A stretch of 64,000 bases of DNA from positions 1 through 64,000 of the forward strand of contig NZ_AUBN01000015.1 in assembly GCF_000429265.1 (NCBI RefSeq). The letters are read 5' to 3'. This document shows, piece after piece, positions 28,864 through 38,614 of this stretch. The position numbers were made by a program, and so were the translations under genes. How positions within the stretch are numbered: the first letter of the stretch is position 1; each line of letters opens with the position of its first letter. The stretch is from Actinomyces gerencseriae DSM 6844 (GTDB lineage: Bacteria; Actinomycetota; Actinomycetes; Actinomycetales; Actinomycetaceae). The notes beneath the pieces were generated by a model. The model did not search any database. It was not told the DNA's origin and saw only the letters and a program-made list of their open reading frames with translations.

Positions 28864-30390
28864 TCAACGAGCACGATCTCGACGCCTCACCCACGTGACG
28901 GCGATGATCACCAGGAAGACGATCAGGGCGATGACCGATGCGGCCGACCACAGGATGCCCGAGGAACCGATATTAATCTCGAGAATGTCGTGGAAGGAGT
29001 CGGGGAGGCCGAGACCCCTGTGGAGGGAGCGCGGCAGGTCGAAGCGCCTGGAGGCGAACAGCAGCAGACGACTGGAAGCGAAGTAGGACAGCATGTTGCA
29101 CGCGAACCAGTTCATCGCCACGCCGATCGAGCTGCGGAGCGGATGGCGTTTCCCGATCCTATCCAGATAGCTGAACAAAGGGGCCTGGGCGAAAAATGCG
29201 AGAAGCCCCGACGAGTACCATACATAGAGGAGGACCACAGCGATCGATTTGTCGATCCGCCCGATGATGAGAGGAATGACCAGGGCCAGCGGGAGCAGGA
29301 GGCACGTAATGAAAGAATAACCAGCAAGAACGGCCATAAGGCCGTCCTTCCGCGATCCTCTTCGTGCCCTCCTCGACCTTCGCCTCCTCTCCGGCAGGCG
29401 CCCGCTCGCTCCGTCCCCGTTCTCGGCGCGCTCGGCGACGGCCCCGGCACTGTCCTCGGCGAGCCCGACCCCGGGCTCGGGCTCGACAACGACTCCGTCC
29501 TCGGCGCGCCCGGCAACGGCCCCCAGGGCGATGCCGTCGACGGCGATGGCCGCCTCGATCCTGGCGTGCTCGGACGTTTGACGCGTGATGCTCGCGTGAA
29601 TCGCCGCCAGGCTCGTCAGCAGGTCCTCCGCGGTGGGGCGCTGATACGGATCGGAGTCCAGCATCTGCGTGATGAGCTCTCCGAGCTCCCCCGTGCCGGC
29701 CAGCGGCAGGTAGTCGCCGCGGGTGATCTCCAGCAGCAGCGCTGCCGCCGTGTCCGCGACGAATGGCGGACGTCCGGAGATGCACTCGTACATCACCGCC
29801 CCCAGGGCGTAGATGTCGGAGGCCGGCGAGGCCTTCTGCCCGCGCACGACCTCCGGCGCCATGTAGGGCAGTGTGCCGATCACGGTCCCGGTCGCGGTGA
29901 GGGAGGATGACTGGTCCAGGGAGGAGGCGATTCCGAAGTCCAGCAGGACCGCCGCCCCGGAGGCGTGGATCATGATATTGCTGGGCTTGACGTCCCGGTG
30001 GCAGACGCCCAGGGAATGGGCCTCGCTCAGGGAGCTGCTGACGCCCTGAATGATCGATACGACATCGGGAACGTCCATGTGCCCCCGCAGCAGCCGATCG
30101 CTCAGCGACTCACCTGTGATGATGGGCATCACAATGTAGACGTAGTGGTCGTCGTCGTCCCTGCCGGTGTCGAGGATGCGAACGGTGTGGGGGTCGGTGA
30201 GCCTCTGGAGAGTCTGAATCTCGCGCGTCGCCCGGCGGGCCTTCCGAGGATCCTCCTCGAAGTCCACCACCTTGACCGCGACATCACGCCCCGTGACGAG
30301 GTCACGGCAGCGCCAGACGGACGCCTGGCCGCCGGAGCCCAGTCTGTGCTCGAGACGGTAGCGTCCGCAGATCGTCGTCCCGGTTCTCAT
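28864..30390 (-). CDS. Membrane-anchored Ser/Thr protein kinase
   Basis: A 508-residue Hanks-type kinase. Residues 10-270 carry the full kinase core: G-loop LGSGGQAS, VAVKVV lysine, catalytic HRDVKPSNIM, DFGIASS, and the APE element as MAPEVV. After an acidic/Arg-rich linker (about 300-350), the C-terminal 150 residues hold about four hydrophobic segments (SFITCLLLPLALVIPLII; IAVVLLYVWYSSGLLAFFA; a weaker one near VAMNWFACNMLSYFA; ILWSAASVIALIVFLVIIAV). PASTA domains are absent, so this is not PknB of the cell-wall type. ATG 30390 is chosen; a GTG at 30474 would add 28 residues. Substrate unknown. Confidence 0.85.
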   Translation of the reverse strand: MRTGTTICGRYRLEHRLGSGGQASVWRCRDLVTGRDVAVKVVDFEEDPRKARRATREIQTLQRLTDPHTVRILDTGRDDDDHYVYIVMPIITGESLSDRLLRGHMDVPDVVSIIQGVSSSLSEAHSLGVCHRDVKPSNIMIHASGAAVLLDFGIASSLDQSSSLTATGTVIGTLPYMAPEVVRGQKASPASDIYALGAVMYECISGRPPFVADTAAALLLEITRGDYLPLAGTGELGELITQMLDSDPYQRPTAEDLLTSLAAIHASITRQTSEHARIEAAIAVDGIALGAVAGRAEDGVVVEPEPGVGLAEDSAGAVAERAENGDGASGRLPERRRRSRRARRGSRKDGLMAVLAGYSFITCLLLPLALVIPLIIGRIDKSIAVVLLYVWYSSGLLAFFAQAPLFSYLDRIGKRHPLRSSIGVAMNWFACNMLSYFASSRLLLFASRRFDLPRSLHRGLGLPDSFHDILEINIGSSGILWSAASVIALIVFLVIIAVTWVRRRDRAR

Positions 30391-30610
30391 CGTTGGATTC
30401 CAACCTCGGTCTTTCGCTGGATTCGGGGTGGGGTGGACCGACGTCGGCGCCTGATCTCCCTGCGATTGTGACACGCTCGTGATGCGCGCGCCTCAGGTAC
30501 CACCTCCCGGGACGGGCACCGCCATGCACTCGTAGTCGACGGAGGAGCCGGGGACCAGAGAGCCCCCTCCGTCGCATGACATTGTAGGACGAGCGGGAAT
30601 GCCGGTGCCA

Positions 30611-31918
30611 TCACATCCCCGCAAGAGCCCGGGTGACGGCGTCGGCCATGAGGCGGCCGCGCAGGGTGAGCACCGCGCGACCGGACAGGGCCGCTTCGGC
30701 GTCCAGGAGACCGTCGGCGACGAGTCCCGCCACCACGGGTGCCGGGCGTCCCGATGCGCCCGCCGTCGCGCGCGCCCCGGATCGGTGCGCGCCGTCGTCG
30801 GCCCCCGCCCGGGAGAAGGAGGCGTGCTCCAGCCCCTCGCGCAACCGGATTCCGAGCATGACCCGCTCCAGCTCGCGCGCCTCGGCGTCGATGACCTCGT
30901 GCCCGGACACCGGCAGTCGCCCGCCGAGCACCTGCCCGGCCCACGCCACCGGATGCCTGGCGTTCCACATGCGCACGTCGCCCAGGTGGGAGTGCGCCCC
31001 CGGGCCGGCGCCCCACCAGTCCCAGTCGCGCCAGTACGCCTCATTGTGCCTGCACTCGAAACCGGGCCTGGCCCAGTTGGAGATCTCGTACCACCGGTAC
31101 CCCGCCCCGGCCAGCACGGCATCGGCCATCTCGTACTTCGCGGCCTCGTCGTCGTCCTCGGGCTCGGGCAGCTCGCCGCGGCGCACCCGCGCCCACATCC
31201 TCGTTCCCTCCTCGATCACCAGCGCGTACGCGCTCAGGTGATCCGGACCGATGTCCACCGCCGCGTCGAGGCTCCGCCGCCAGTCGTCCATCGACTCCCC
31301 CGGCGCCCCGTAGATGAGGTCCACAGAGGTCGCGAGCCCCGTCCGACGAGCCCAGCGAACCACCAACGGCACCCGCTCCGGCCGGTGAGCGCGATCCAGC
31401 ACGCGCAGCACGCGCGGCACCGCCGACTGCATGCCGAAGGACACCCGCGTGAAGCCGGCCTCCGCCAGCGTCGCCAGATAGCGCTCGTCCACGGACTCCG
31501 GATTCGCCTCGGTCGTCACCTCCGCACCGGCGGCCAGGCCCCACGTCTCCCGCACCAGGGCCACCATCCTCGCCAGATCGCCCGCCGGCAGCATGGTCGG
31601 CGTACCGCCGCCCAGGAACACGGTCCGCGCCGCGCGGTCGGGCAGCCCCGAGCGATCCATGGCGGCGCGCGCCAGACGCAGCTCGCCGGCCAGTGCGCTC
31701 GTGTAGTCCGACGCGGACGCCCCCCGGCCCATGGAGAGATTCGTGTAGGTGTTGAAGTCGCAGTAGCCGCATCGCACCCGGCAGTACGGCACGTGCAGAT
31801 ACACGGAGAACGGTCGGGGGGCCGCTCCGCCGGCCGCGCCCCGCGGTGCCGCCCGCACCTGGCCGGGCAGCTCCCCCGAGCCCGGCAGAGGCGCCCCATC
31901 GGGCCGAGCAGGGCTCAT
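30611..31918 (-). CDS. hemW: Radical SAM heme chaperone HemW
   Basis: A 435-residue radical S-adenosylmethionine protein of the HemN/HemW family. The iron-sulfur motif CxxxCxxC is in YCRVRCGYCDFNTY at about residue 46, followed by GGGTPTML and the EANPESVD strand. The motif lacks the extra Cys and N-terminal extension of coproporphyrinogen dehydrogenase HemN, so the heme-delivery chaperone HemW is the better name. In actinobacteria it is habitually near lepA, and here it ends the lepA-MOSC-trmB-nadR-hemW minus-strand run. ATG 31918 is preceded by a GC-rich gap of 79 bp. Confidence 0.9.
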   Translation of the reverse strand: MSPARPDGAPLPGSGELPGQVRAAPRGAAGGAAPRPFSVYLHVPYCRVRCGYCDFNTYTNLSMGRGASASDYTSALAGELRLARAAMDRSGLPDRAARTVFLGGGTPTMLPAGDLARMVALVRETWGLAAGAEVTTEANPESVDERYLATLAEAGFTRVSFGMQSAVPRVLRVLDRAHRPERVPLVVRWARRTGLATSVDLIYGAPGESMDDWRRSLDAAVDIGPDHLSAYALVIEEGTRMWARVRRGELPEPEDDDEAAKYEMADAVLAGAGYRWYEISNWARPGFECRHNEAYWRDWDWWGAGPGAHSHLGDVRMWNARHPVAWAGQVLGGRLPVSGHEVIDAEARELERVMLGIRLREGLEHASFSRAGADDGAHRSGARATAGASGRPAPVVAGLVADGLLDAEAALSGRAVLTLRGRLMADAVTRALAGM

Positions 31919-31997
31919 GACGTCTCATCCCGGACATCCCCGGGCCGCGTTCGATCAGTCGTCCATCCGATCGCCGCGCCGGCGGGCGCCATCGCGC

Positions 31998-33053
31998 TCA
32001 CCGGGCGGCGGTCCCGGAGGACCCGGCGGACTCCGCATCGAGAAGCCTGTCGACCGCCGTCACGGCTATGTCCAGGCGCCGCGCGAAGTCGCCGCGGACC
32101 TCGACCACCTCGACGCCGTGCTCGGCCAGCAGGGCGCGCAGCCCCTCATCGGCCTCCTCCCGCTCCTCGCCGAAGACCCGGGTGCCGTCATCGACCCACG
32201 GCACGTCCGGACTCAGGTAGAGGACCAGGTCGTAGTCCTGCAGGCGGGCGATCTCGTCGATGATGCGCTGATGGAAGCCCTCGTAGAGCCCGGAGTAGTT
32301 CTGGGCGACCAGGGCCTCGGTATCCACGAACAGCACCTTGCGAGCGCGCGACCGCGCCTCATGGACCGCGAGGTACTGGGCCATGGCGATGCGCGGGTAG
32401 TCCTCGAGAAGGGTGTCGTTGTCCCCGACCTCATCCAGCAGGGCACGTTTGCACTCGCTGACGTACTCGGTGTTGTAGTACATGGCCAGATTGCGGGCCA
32501 GCACCGTCTTCCCGGTGGACTCCGGACCGACCAGCACGACCTTCTTGACCATGAAGGCGCGCACCACCACGGGCATCATCTCCCAGTGGCGCAGAGCGCC
32601 CTCGGCGCGGATCTGAGCCGAGGAGGCCGGATGGAGCCGACGATCCGGCTGGATCAGCACGCGCTCGGCGTCGGGGTAGAGCCCCTCGTACGCGACGTCG
32701 TCGTCCGTCCCGGAGAAGAACACATGCGTGATCGAAGTGCCGACGCCCTGCATGATCGCACGTGCGCCGACGGCCCGGTCGGCCCCCTCGTCCCCGGTCC
32801 GGGGGCAGTGCACGGCATGGACCCGCACATGCGGATGGTCCCGGAAAATGGTGCGCAGCCAGCGCTCCCGATACCGGGAGGGGAAGAAGCGCAGACGCGC
32901 GTGGCGGTAGAGGTGCTCCCACTCCCAGGCATCGTCGGTGGCCACGACCACGTGCAGTGCGTCGACCATCGTCGATGCGCGCACGATGGCCGCGATATGG
33001 CCGCAGTGCAGCGGCGAGAACCTGTCCACGAGGATACCGGTGCTACTAGGCAC
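31998..33053 (-). CDS. nadR: NadR: NMN adenylyltransferase / ribosylnicotinamide kinase
   Basis: A 351-residue bifunctional NAD-salvage enzyme. The N-terminal nucleotidyltransferase domain has the HxGH-like LHCGH motif at GILVDRFSPLHCGHI and the ISSTxxR-like region HPASSAQIRA. The C-terminal kinase domain begins VVLVGPESTGKTVLA (Walker A) at about residue 172, with YVSECKRALL and an FVDTEALV Walker-B-like strand. No N-terminal HTH repressor is present, unlike enteric NadR. GTG 33053 is chosen because AGGAGG lies 6 nt upstream. Confidence 0.88.
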   Translation of the reverse strand: MPSSTGILVDRFSPLHCGHIAAIVRASTMVDALHVVVATDDAWEWEHLYRHARLRFFPSRYRERWLRTIFRDHPHVRVHAVHCPRTGDEGADRAVGARAIMQGVGTSITHVFFSGTDDDVAYEGLYPDAERVLIQPDRRLHPASSAQIRAEGALRHWEMMPVVVRAFMVKKVVLVGPESTGKTVLARNLAMYYNTEYVSECKRALLDEVGDNDTLLEDYPRIAMAQYLAVHEARSRARKVLFVDTEALVAQNYSGLYEGFHQRIIDEIARLQDYDLVLYLSPDVPWVDDGTRVFGEEREEADEGLRALLAEHGVEVVEVRGDFARRLDIAVTAVDRLLDAESAGSSGTAAR

Positions 33054-33113
33054 GAGCCGCCTCCTCGACAGCCCGGGAGGTTCGCCCGGCGGGGCGCCCG
33101 GTGGTGGCACTCA

Positions 33114-34088
33114 TCATCGTAGGAAGACCCTCTCCTCGACTCCGTCGCGCGCGTCCTGCGCGGCGCCCTCGCGCTGAAGAATCCGGAGCAGCGGTTCGCG
33201 CAGCTCCGGGCGCCACGGCATGGTGGTGCGCACGGCGCTCAGATCCCGAATAGTGCGCCCCGCCCGGACGCCCCTGTCCTCGAAGCGCGTCATGACCCGT
33301 CCGATGAACCGCTCCGACCACCCGCCGCGCACGCCCGCCGGCGAGCCCGGATCCGGTCCATTGCCCAGGCTCCCCTCCTCGGCGGTCTCGGCTCCCAGCT
33401 CGGGGCGGGCCCCGGCGGCCTCGTACCGGAAGTACGGTTCGGTCATGTCCGGCCCGATGCCCGCGGGCAGAGCGGAGACGGCCTCGAGGACATCACGCAT
33501 CTGCCAGGCGTAATCCGCCCAGTCGGTGGCGAGCCTCCACACGCCGCCGGGACGCAGCACCCGGGCGACGGAGTCCGCGAACGCCGCGCTGATCAGACGC
33601 CGCTTGCGGTGGCGGGGCTTGCGCCACGGGTCCGGGAAGAAGACCCACACCTCGCTCACCGACGCCACCGGCAGAGCGGTGGCGAGCAGCTGCGAGGCAT
33701 CGGCCGGCACGACCCGCAGATTGCGCAGCCCCCGCTCGGCCGCCTGACGCACGATCTTGGCGATCGCGGTCTGCCACACCTCGACGGCCAGGTGGTCGAC
33801 GCCCGGGTTCGCGGCGGCGTGCGCGAGGATCGCCTCCCCGCTGCCGGAGCCGACCTCGACGATGAGCGGGCGCGGCTGCCCCGGGTGAGCGAAGGCCGTC
33901 TCCGGATCCAGGCGGAAGGATCGGGCGACGGTACGGATGGCGTCGGCACGCGGGACGTCGATGATGTAGCGGGCGCCGTACTCCGCCAAGGCGCGCGCCT
34001 GCCCATCGGTCAGGCGCCCGCCGGCCCGGGAGAAGGAGCGCACGCGAGAGTGGATGGCATGGGATCGGGTGGGATGCTTCTGGGGCAT
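33114..34088 (-). CDS. trmB: tRNA (guanine-N7)-methyltransferase
   Basis: A 324-residue enzyme that methylates G46 of tRNA using SAM. Recognisable elements are the SAM-binding VEVGSGSGEAILA, the family's VFFPDPWRKPRHRKRRL block, the ATDWADYA block and TRFEDRG near the end. It is longer than usual (about 220-250) because of an insert after PYFRYEAAGA and a C-terminal extension rich in charged residues. It starts 18 bp after the MOSC gene stop and 60 bp upstream of nadR, so the three are probably one transcript. Confidence 0.92.
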   Translation of the reverse strand: MPQKHPTRSHAIHSRVRSFSRAGGRLTDGQARALAEYGARYIIDVPRADAIRTVARSFRLDPETAFAHPGQPRPLIVEVGSGSGEAILAHAAANPGVDHLAVEVWQTAIAKIVRQAAERGLRNLRVVPADASQLLATALPVASVSEVWVFFPDPWRKPRHRKRRLISAAFADSVARVLRPGGVWRLATDWADYAWQMRDVLEAVSALPAGIGPDMTEPYFRYEAAGARPELGAETAEEGSLGNGPDPGSPAGVRGGWSERFIGRVMTRFEDRGVRAGRTIRDLSAVRTTMPWRPELREPLLRILQREGAAQDARDGVEERVFLR

Positions 34089-34106
34089 GGGATGTCTCGT
34101 CGGGCC

Positions 34107-34931
34107 TCAGCCGATCTTCTCGTGGGCCGCGGCCCGAACGTACTTCTTGGTGTAGGCGGCGATGACGCAGTTTCCGAAGATCTCGGAGTTGAGCAGCGCC
34201 TGGGCGTCGCGCGGGTCGTGGTGGGCGAACCACCGCCGGCAGGTGACCCGGTGGCCCGGGGAGGAGATCACGCGCACCTCGTCACCGGCCTGCACCGCGC
34301 CTTCATCGAGTACCGCGAGGTAGACGCCCACCCGGTTGCGCGCGGAGAAGACCTCCACCCAGTCCGCCCGACCCACGCCGCGGGCGAAGGTGGCGCACGG
34401 GTTGCGCACGCCGGTCACCCGCACCCGCAGGCCTCCGGCGGCCGGGTCGCCGATGGACAGGATCGCGCCGATCTCGACGTCGTCGATATCGCCCTCGATG
34501 AGGAGGTTCTCCCCCAGCCGGCCCGGCTCGACGCCACCGAGCTCCTCCGACCAGTGGCGCTGCTCGGCGGCGCTCATGGCGTAGAGGGCCTTGTCGGTCC
34601 CGCCGTGGTGGGTGCCGTCCCCGTGCTCGTCGGTGACGATCCCGGTGCGACCGACCTCGACTGGGCCGTCGACGGCGCCCTTGTGGATCGCCGAGAATCC
34701 CGCCGGGCCGGCGTCGGGCCGGATCCGCCGGACGGTGCACACGGCGCTGACGGCTCCCACCGGGTCCCCGTCGTGGAACGGGGAGGGTTCGTCGTCGTGG
34801 CGGCCGTCGGCGCCGGCGTGCGGCTCGCCCAGGACCCGGGCCAGCTCACGGGTGAGCACCAGGCCGGAGCCGTCGTCGATCATGGCCGCTTCGAGCGCGC
34901 TCACCTGGTTCCGCCCCGTTGTCTCCGTCAT
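34107..34931 (-). CDS. MOSC domain-containing protein
   Basis: A 274-residue protein with a MOSC domain, the beta-barrel found in molybdenum-cofactor sulfurases and in YiiM-like proteins. Family features are FSAIHKGAVDGPVEVGRTGIVTDEHGD, then GGTDKALYAMSAAEQRHW, the LGENLLIEGDIDDVEIGAIL strand, and the conserved Cys in RNPCATF. In this family the protein binds molybdopterin-type sulfur carriers or 6-N-hydroxylaminopurine detoxification partners. ATG 34931 is chosen; the frame is open upstream inside lepA only as shadow. It lies between lepA and trmB. Confidence 0.85.
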   Translation of the reverse strand: MTETTGRNQVSALEAAMIDDGSGLVLTRELARVLGEPHAGADGRHDDEPSPFHDGDPVGAVSAVCTVRRIRPDAGPAGFSAIHKGAVDGPVEVGRTGIVTDEHGDGTHHGGTDKALYAMSAAEQRHWSEELGGVEPGRLGENLLIEGDIDDVEIGAILSIGDPAAGGLRVRVTGVRNPCATFARGVGRADWVEVFSARNRVGVYLAVLDEGAVQAGDEVRVISSPGHRVTCRRWFAHHDPRDAQALLNSEIFGNCVIAAYTKKYVRAAAHEKIG

Positions 34932-35008
34932 GTCCACGCCCGTCCCTTCGTGATCCGCGCGTCCTCGTCCTGATGCGTCCTGTGCTCGTACCCGTCCGCT
35001 ACGTGCCG

Positions 35009-36892
35009 CTACTTGCCCGGCTTGGCGCCGGTGCGCTGGTCGGCGCCGAGCGCCGCGACGAAGGCCTCCTGGGGCACGTCCACGCGACCGATGGCCTTCA
35101 TGCGCTTCTTGCCCTCCTTCTGCTTCTCCAGCAACTTGCGCTTGCGGGAGATGTCCCCGCCGTAGCACTTGGCGAGCATGTCCTTGCGCAGAGCACGAAT
35201 CGTCTCGCGGGCGATGATACGTGTGCCGACGGCCGCCTGAACAGGCACCTCGAACTGCTGACGCGGGATGAGCTCCTTCAGGCGCTTGGTCATCATGACG
35301 CCGTAGGAGTAGGCGGCGTCCTTGTGAACGATGGCGCTGAAGGCATCGACCTTGTCCCCGTTGAGGAGGATGTCGACCTTGACCAGATCCGCGCTCTGCT
35401 CGCCGTCCATCTCGTAGTCCAGGGAGGCGTAGCCGCGGGTGCGCGACTTCAGGGCGTCGAAGAAGTCGAAGACGATCTCCGCCAGCGGAAGCACGTAGCG
35501 CATCTCCACACGCGTCTCGGAGAGGTAGTCCATGCCCTGCATGGTGCCGCGGCGCGACTGGCACAGCTCCATGACCGTGCCCACGAACTCGCTGGGGGTC
35601 AGGATCGTGGCCCGCACGACCGGCTCCGAGACGGAGGAGACCTTGCCCTCGGGGAACTCGCTGGGGTTGGTGACCGTGTGCGTGGTGCGGTCCTCCATGG
35701 TCACCTCGTAGACCACCGACGGCGCCGTGGAGATGATGCCCAGGTTGAACTCGCGCTCCAGGCGCTCGCGGATGATCTCCAGGTGCAGCAGGCCCAGGTA
35801 GCCGCAGCGGAAGCCGAAGCCCAGGGCCACCGAGGTCTCCGGCTCGTATGTCAGGGCGGCGTCGTTGAGCTTGAGCTTGTCCAGGGCGTCGCGCAGGGCC
35901 GGGAAGTCCGAGCCGTCCACCGGGAACAGACCGGAGAAGACCATGGGCTTGGGGTCCTGGTAGCCGGACAGCGGCTCGGCGGCCGGGGCCGCCGCGGAGG
36001 TGACCGTGTCGCCGACCTTGGACTGGCGCACGTCCTTGACCCCGGTGATGAGGTAGCCGACCTCGCCGGCTCCCAGACCAGCCGACGGCGTGGGCTCGGG
36101 GCTGATGACGCCGATCTCCAGCAGGTCGTGGACGGCCCCGGTCGACAGCATCTCGATGCGCTCGCGGGGCCTGAGGGCGCCGTCGACGACGCGCACGTAG
36201 GTGACCACGCCGCGATAGGTGTCGTAGACCGAGTCGAAGATCATGGCGCGGGCCGGGGCGTCGGGGTCGCCGTGCGGGGTCGGGACGGCCTCGACGATCC
36301 GGTCGAGCAGCTCGGGCACGCCCTGGCCGGTCTTGCCGGAGACCCTGAGGACGTCGTCGACGTCGCAACCGATGAGGGAGGCGATCTCCTCGGCGTGCCT
36401 CTCCGGCTCGGCGGCGGGCAGGTCGATCTTGTTGAGGACCGGGATTATGGTCAGGTCCCCCTCGATGGCCATGTAGAGGTTGGCCAGGGTCTGGGCCTGG
36501 ATGCCCTGGGCGGCGTCGACCAGGAGGACCGCGCCCTCGCAGGCGGCCAAGGAGCGGTTGACCTCGTAGGAGAAGTCGACGTGCCCGGGGGTGTCGATCA
36601 TGTTGAGGGCGTAGGCGCGCGTGACGCCGTCGTCGCCCTCCAGGGCCCAGGGCATGCGCACGGCCTGGGACTTGATGGTGATGCCGCGCTCGCGCTCGAT
36701 GTCCATGCGGTCCAGGTACTGGGCGCGCATGTCGCGGGGCTGGACGACGCCGGTGGCCTGGAGCATGCGATCGGCCAGGGTGGACTTGCCGTGGTCGATG
36801 TGCGCGATGATGCAGAAGTTGCGCAGCTGGGCCGACGGCGTCGAGGCGGGTGCGACGGCGGCCGCCTGCTCGGGCGTGGGGATCGGTGACAC
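35009..36892 (-). CDS. lepA: Elongation factor 4 (LepA)
   Basis: A 627-residue ribosome-bound GTPase that back-translocates or remodels stalled ribosomes. G1 is [10 protein letters not shown]2 is the RERGITIK switch, G3 is DTPGHVDF and G4 is NKIDLP. EF-G-like domains follow, and the LepA-specific C-terminus is clear: [30 protein letters not shown] 36892 is chosen; the long frame upstream is the reverse shadow of the divergent trpB. In actinobacteria lepA usually lies beside rpsT and holA; here a trp locus separates them by about 10 kb. Confidence 0.96.
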   Translation of the reverse strand: MSPIPTPEQAAAVAPASTPSAQLRNFCIIAHIDHGKSTLADRMLQATGVVQPRDMRAQYLDRMDIERERGITIKSQAVRMPWALEGDDGVTRAYALNMIDTPGHVDFSYEVNRSLAACEGAVLLVDAAQGIQAQTLANLYMAIEGDLTIIPVLNKIDLPAAEPERHAEEIASLIGCDVDDVLRVSGKTGQGVPELLDRIVEAVPTPHGDPDAPARAMIFDSVYDTYRGVVTYVRVVDGALRPRERIEMLSTGAVHDLLEIGVISPEPTPSAGLGAGEVGYLITGVKDVRQSKVGDTVTSAAAPAAEPLSGYQDPKPMVFSGLFPVDGSDFPALRDALDKLKLNDAALTYEPETSVALGFGFRCGYLGLLHLEIIRERLEREFNLGIISTAPSVVYEVTMEDRTTHTVTNPSEFPEGKVSSVSEPVVRATILTPSEFVGTVMELCQSRRGTMQGMDYLSETRVEMRYVLPLAEIVFDFFDALKSRTRGYASLDYEMDGEQSADLVKVDILLNGDKVDAFSAIVHKDAAYSYGVMMTKRLKELIPRQQFEVPVQAAVGTRIIARETIRALRKDMLAKCYGGDISRKRKLLEKQKEGKKRMKAIGRVDVPQEAFVAALGADQRTGAKPGK

Positions 36893-37006
36893 GTACGTCT
36901 CTGCCCCTTCCGGTGCGTGGGTCTGGTCTGAGTCCTGGGCCAGTGTCCCACGAGTGGCGAGGGCCCGACGACGACGTGCGCCACCGCGCCGCTCGAGGAC
37001 GCGCAT

Positions 37007-37035
37007 TTGCGCTCCGCGCCGCACTTCCCTAACGT
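37007..37035 (+). promoter_or_regulatory. Predicted promoter of the stand-alone trpB
   Basis: TTGCGC (37007-37012), a 17-bp spacer, and TAACGT (37030-37035) precede GTG 37043 by 7 nt. The predicted transcription start coincides with the start codon and there is no ribosome-binding site, so a leaderless transcript is likely. Confidence 0.5.
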
Positions 37036-37042
37036 CCACACG

Positions 37043-38353
37043 GTGACGACCAGCACTCCTCCCGGCTCCGCCCCCACCGCCAACCGCGTCCCCAGCGGCC
37101 CGCTCGGGCCCGACGCCCCCGGCGGCGCCGTGCCGGCCTCCGGCGACGAGACGCCCCGCGAGACGATCCTGCCGGCGTTCTTCGGGCGCTTCGGCGGCCA
37201 GGAGGTCCCCGAGTTCCTCCTGCCGGCCCTCGACGAGCTCGAGGAGGCCTTCACCCGGGCCGTCGCCGACCCCGCCTTCCTGGCGGAGCTCGAGGAGCTG
37301 CGGGCCACCTACCTGGGCCGTCCCACCCCCATCTACGAGTGCCGCAACCTGCCGTCGGACGGCGGAGCGCGCATCGTCCTCAAGCGCGAGGACCTCGTCC
37401 ACGGCGGCGCCCACAAGGGCAACAACGCCCTGGGGCAGGCCCTGCTGGCCAAGCGCATGGGCAAGAAGCGGCTCATCGCCGAGACCGGGGCGGGCCAGCA
37501 CGGCACCGCCACCGCCATGGTGGCCGCGCTCATGGGCCTGGACTGCACCATCTACATGGGCGCCCATGACGTCGATCGCCAGCGCCCCAACGTCGAGCGC
37601 ATGGAGCTCATGGGCGCGAGCGTCGTGCCCGTGACCCAGGGCGACGCCGGCCTCAAGGACGCCGTGGACGTGGCCCTGTCGCAGTGGTGCACCCGGTTGG
37701 ACGACACCTCCTACATCCTGGGCTCGGCGACCGGCCCCCACCCCTTCCCCACGATCGTGCGCCACTTCCAGACCGTCATCTCCGCGGAGTCCCGCAGGCA
37801 GGTCGTCGAGCGCTTCTCCCGGCTGCCCGACGCCGTCATCGCCTGCGTGGGCGGGGGCTCCAACGCCATCGGCGCCTTCGCCTCCTACATCGACGACGCC
37901 GCGGTGGCGCTGGTGGGCGTCGAGCCGGCCGGGAAGGGCCTGGACACGCCCTTCCACGGCGCCCCGATCTGCGCTGGGCGCACCGGCATCCTGCACGGCA
38001 CCCGCTCCTACGTCATGCTCTCCGACTCCGGCGAGGTCCTGCCCTCGCACTCGGTCTCGGCCGGCCTGGACTACCCCTCGGTGGGTCCCGAGCACGCCCA
38101 CCTGGCGGACACCGGCCGGGCGACCTACGTGGGCATCACGGACGATGAGGCGATCGAGGCCTTCGGCCTGCTCAGCCGTTACGAGGGCATCATCCCGGCC
38201 ATGGAGTCCTCCCACGCCGTCGCCCAGGCCCTGAAGATGGCGCGCGAGCACCGCGAGGGGGGAGCCGGCGGCGACGAGGAGCCCCTGCTCCTGGTCAACC
38301 TCTCGGGCCGGGGGGACAAGGACATGGACGAGGTGCGCGGTCTCCTGGGCTGA
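37043..38353 (+). CDS. trpB: Tryptophan synthase beta chain, stand-alone copy
   Basis: A 436-residue PLP enzyme, homologous to TrpB, that joins indole and serine. The Schiff-base Lys is in [13 protein letters not shown], the catalytic Glu in [15 protein letters not shown], the phosphate-binding loop in [13 protein letters not shown], and the cofactor Ser in [11 protein letters not shown], all present. It differs from the fused copy at 42207-44534 in the COMM/interface region ([19 protein letters not shown]). The first 40 residues before [18 protein letters not shown] are Pro-rich and extra. It lies upstream of the trp leader, so attenuation does not control it. It may work with TrpA or salvage indole. 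Confidence 0.9.
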   Translation: MTTSTPPGSAPTANRVPSGPLGPDAPGGAVPASGDETPRETILPAFFGRFGGQEVPEFLLPALDELEEAFTRAVADPAFLAELEELRATYLGRPTPIYECRNLPSDGGARIVLKREDLVHGGAHKGNNALGQALLAKRMGKKRLIAETGAGQHGTATAMVAALMGLDCTIYMGAHDVDRQRPNVERMELMGASVVPVTQGDAGLKDAVDVALSQWCTRLDDTSYILGSATGPHPFPTIVRHFQTVISAESRRQVVERFSRLPDAVIACVGGGSNAIGAFASYIDDAAVALVGVEPAGKGLDTPFHGAPICAGRTGILHGTRSYVMLSDSGEVLPSHSVSAGLDYPSVGPEHAHLADTGRATYVGITDDEAIEAFGLLSRYEGIIPAMESSHAVAQALKMAREHREGGAGGDEEPLLLVNLSGRGDKDMDEVRGLLG

Positions 38354-38461
38354 CTCCCGAGCCCTCCTGGGGCGAGGGGCCGACGTCCCTGATGCCGACG
38401 CGCCGTCTCGGCCCTCACCGCCGATTTGGTCGCTTCGTCATGGCGTTCTACCCTCAGAGCC

Positions 38462-38527
38462 ATGACAGCGTTCTGCACCCGCCAGTGGTGGTGGCTCCCC
38501 GATGGGCGAGCCACCCGCGCCGCGTGA
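38462..38527 (+). CDS. trpL: Trp operon leader peptide
   Basis: A 21-codon open frame, MTAFCTRQWWWLPDGRATRAA, with three consecutive Trp codons (residues 9-11). It is a classical sensor of charged tRNA-Trp: ribosome stalling at the Trp codons sets the fold of the downstream leader RNA. It lies 150 bp upstream of trpE. The Trp codons are inside the 5' arm of a hairpin (38490-38497 with 38508-38515). No strong ribosome-binding site is visible, but CTCAGAG lies upstream. Confidence 0.85.
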   Translation: MTAFCTRQWWWLPDGRATRAA

Positions 38528-38566
38528 GCGGAACACGAATCCCAGAGCTCGCCATCAGGCGGGCTC
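38490..38566 (+). promoter_or_regulatory. trp attenuator RNA
   Basis: Hairpin 1 is GGTGGCTC (38490-38497) pairing with GAGCCACC (38508-38515), overlapping the Trp codons. A terminator-like hairpin follows: GAGCTCGCC (38545-38553), loop ATCA, GGCGGGCTC (38558-38566), with TTCGCGTGTT after it. The arrangement fits attenuation of trpEGD(CB)A by tryptophan. Confidence 0.75.
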
Positions 38567-38614
38567 TTCGCGTGTTCGGAGGCGGTTCTGGTGGCACCGA
38601 CAGGAAGGCACTCC

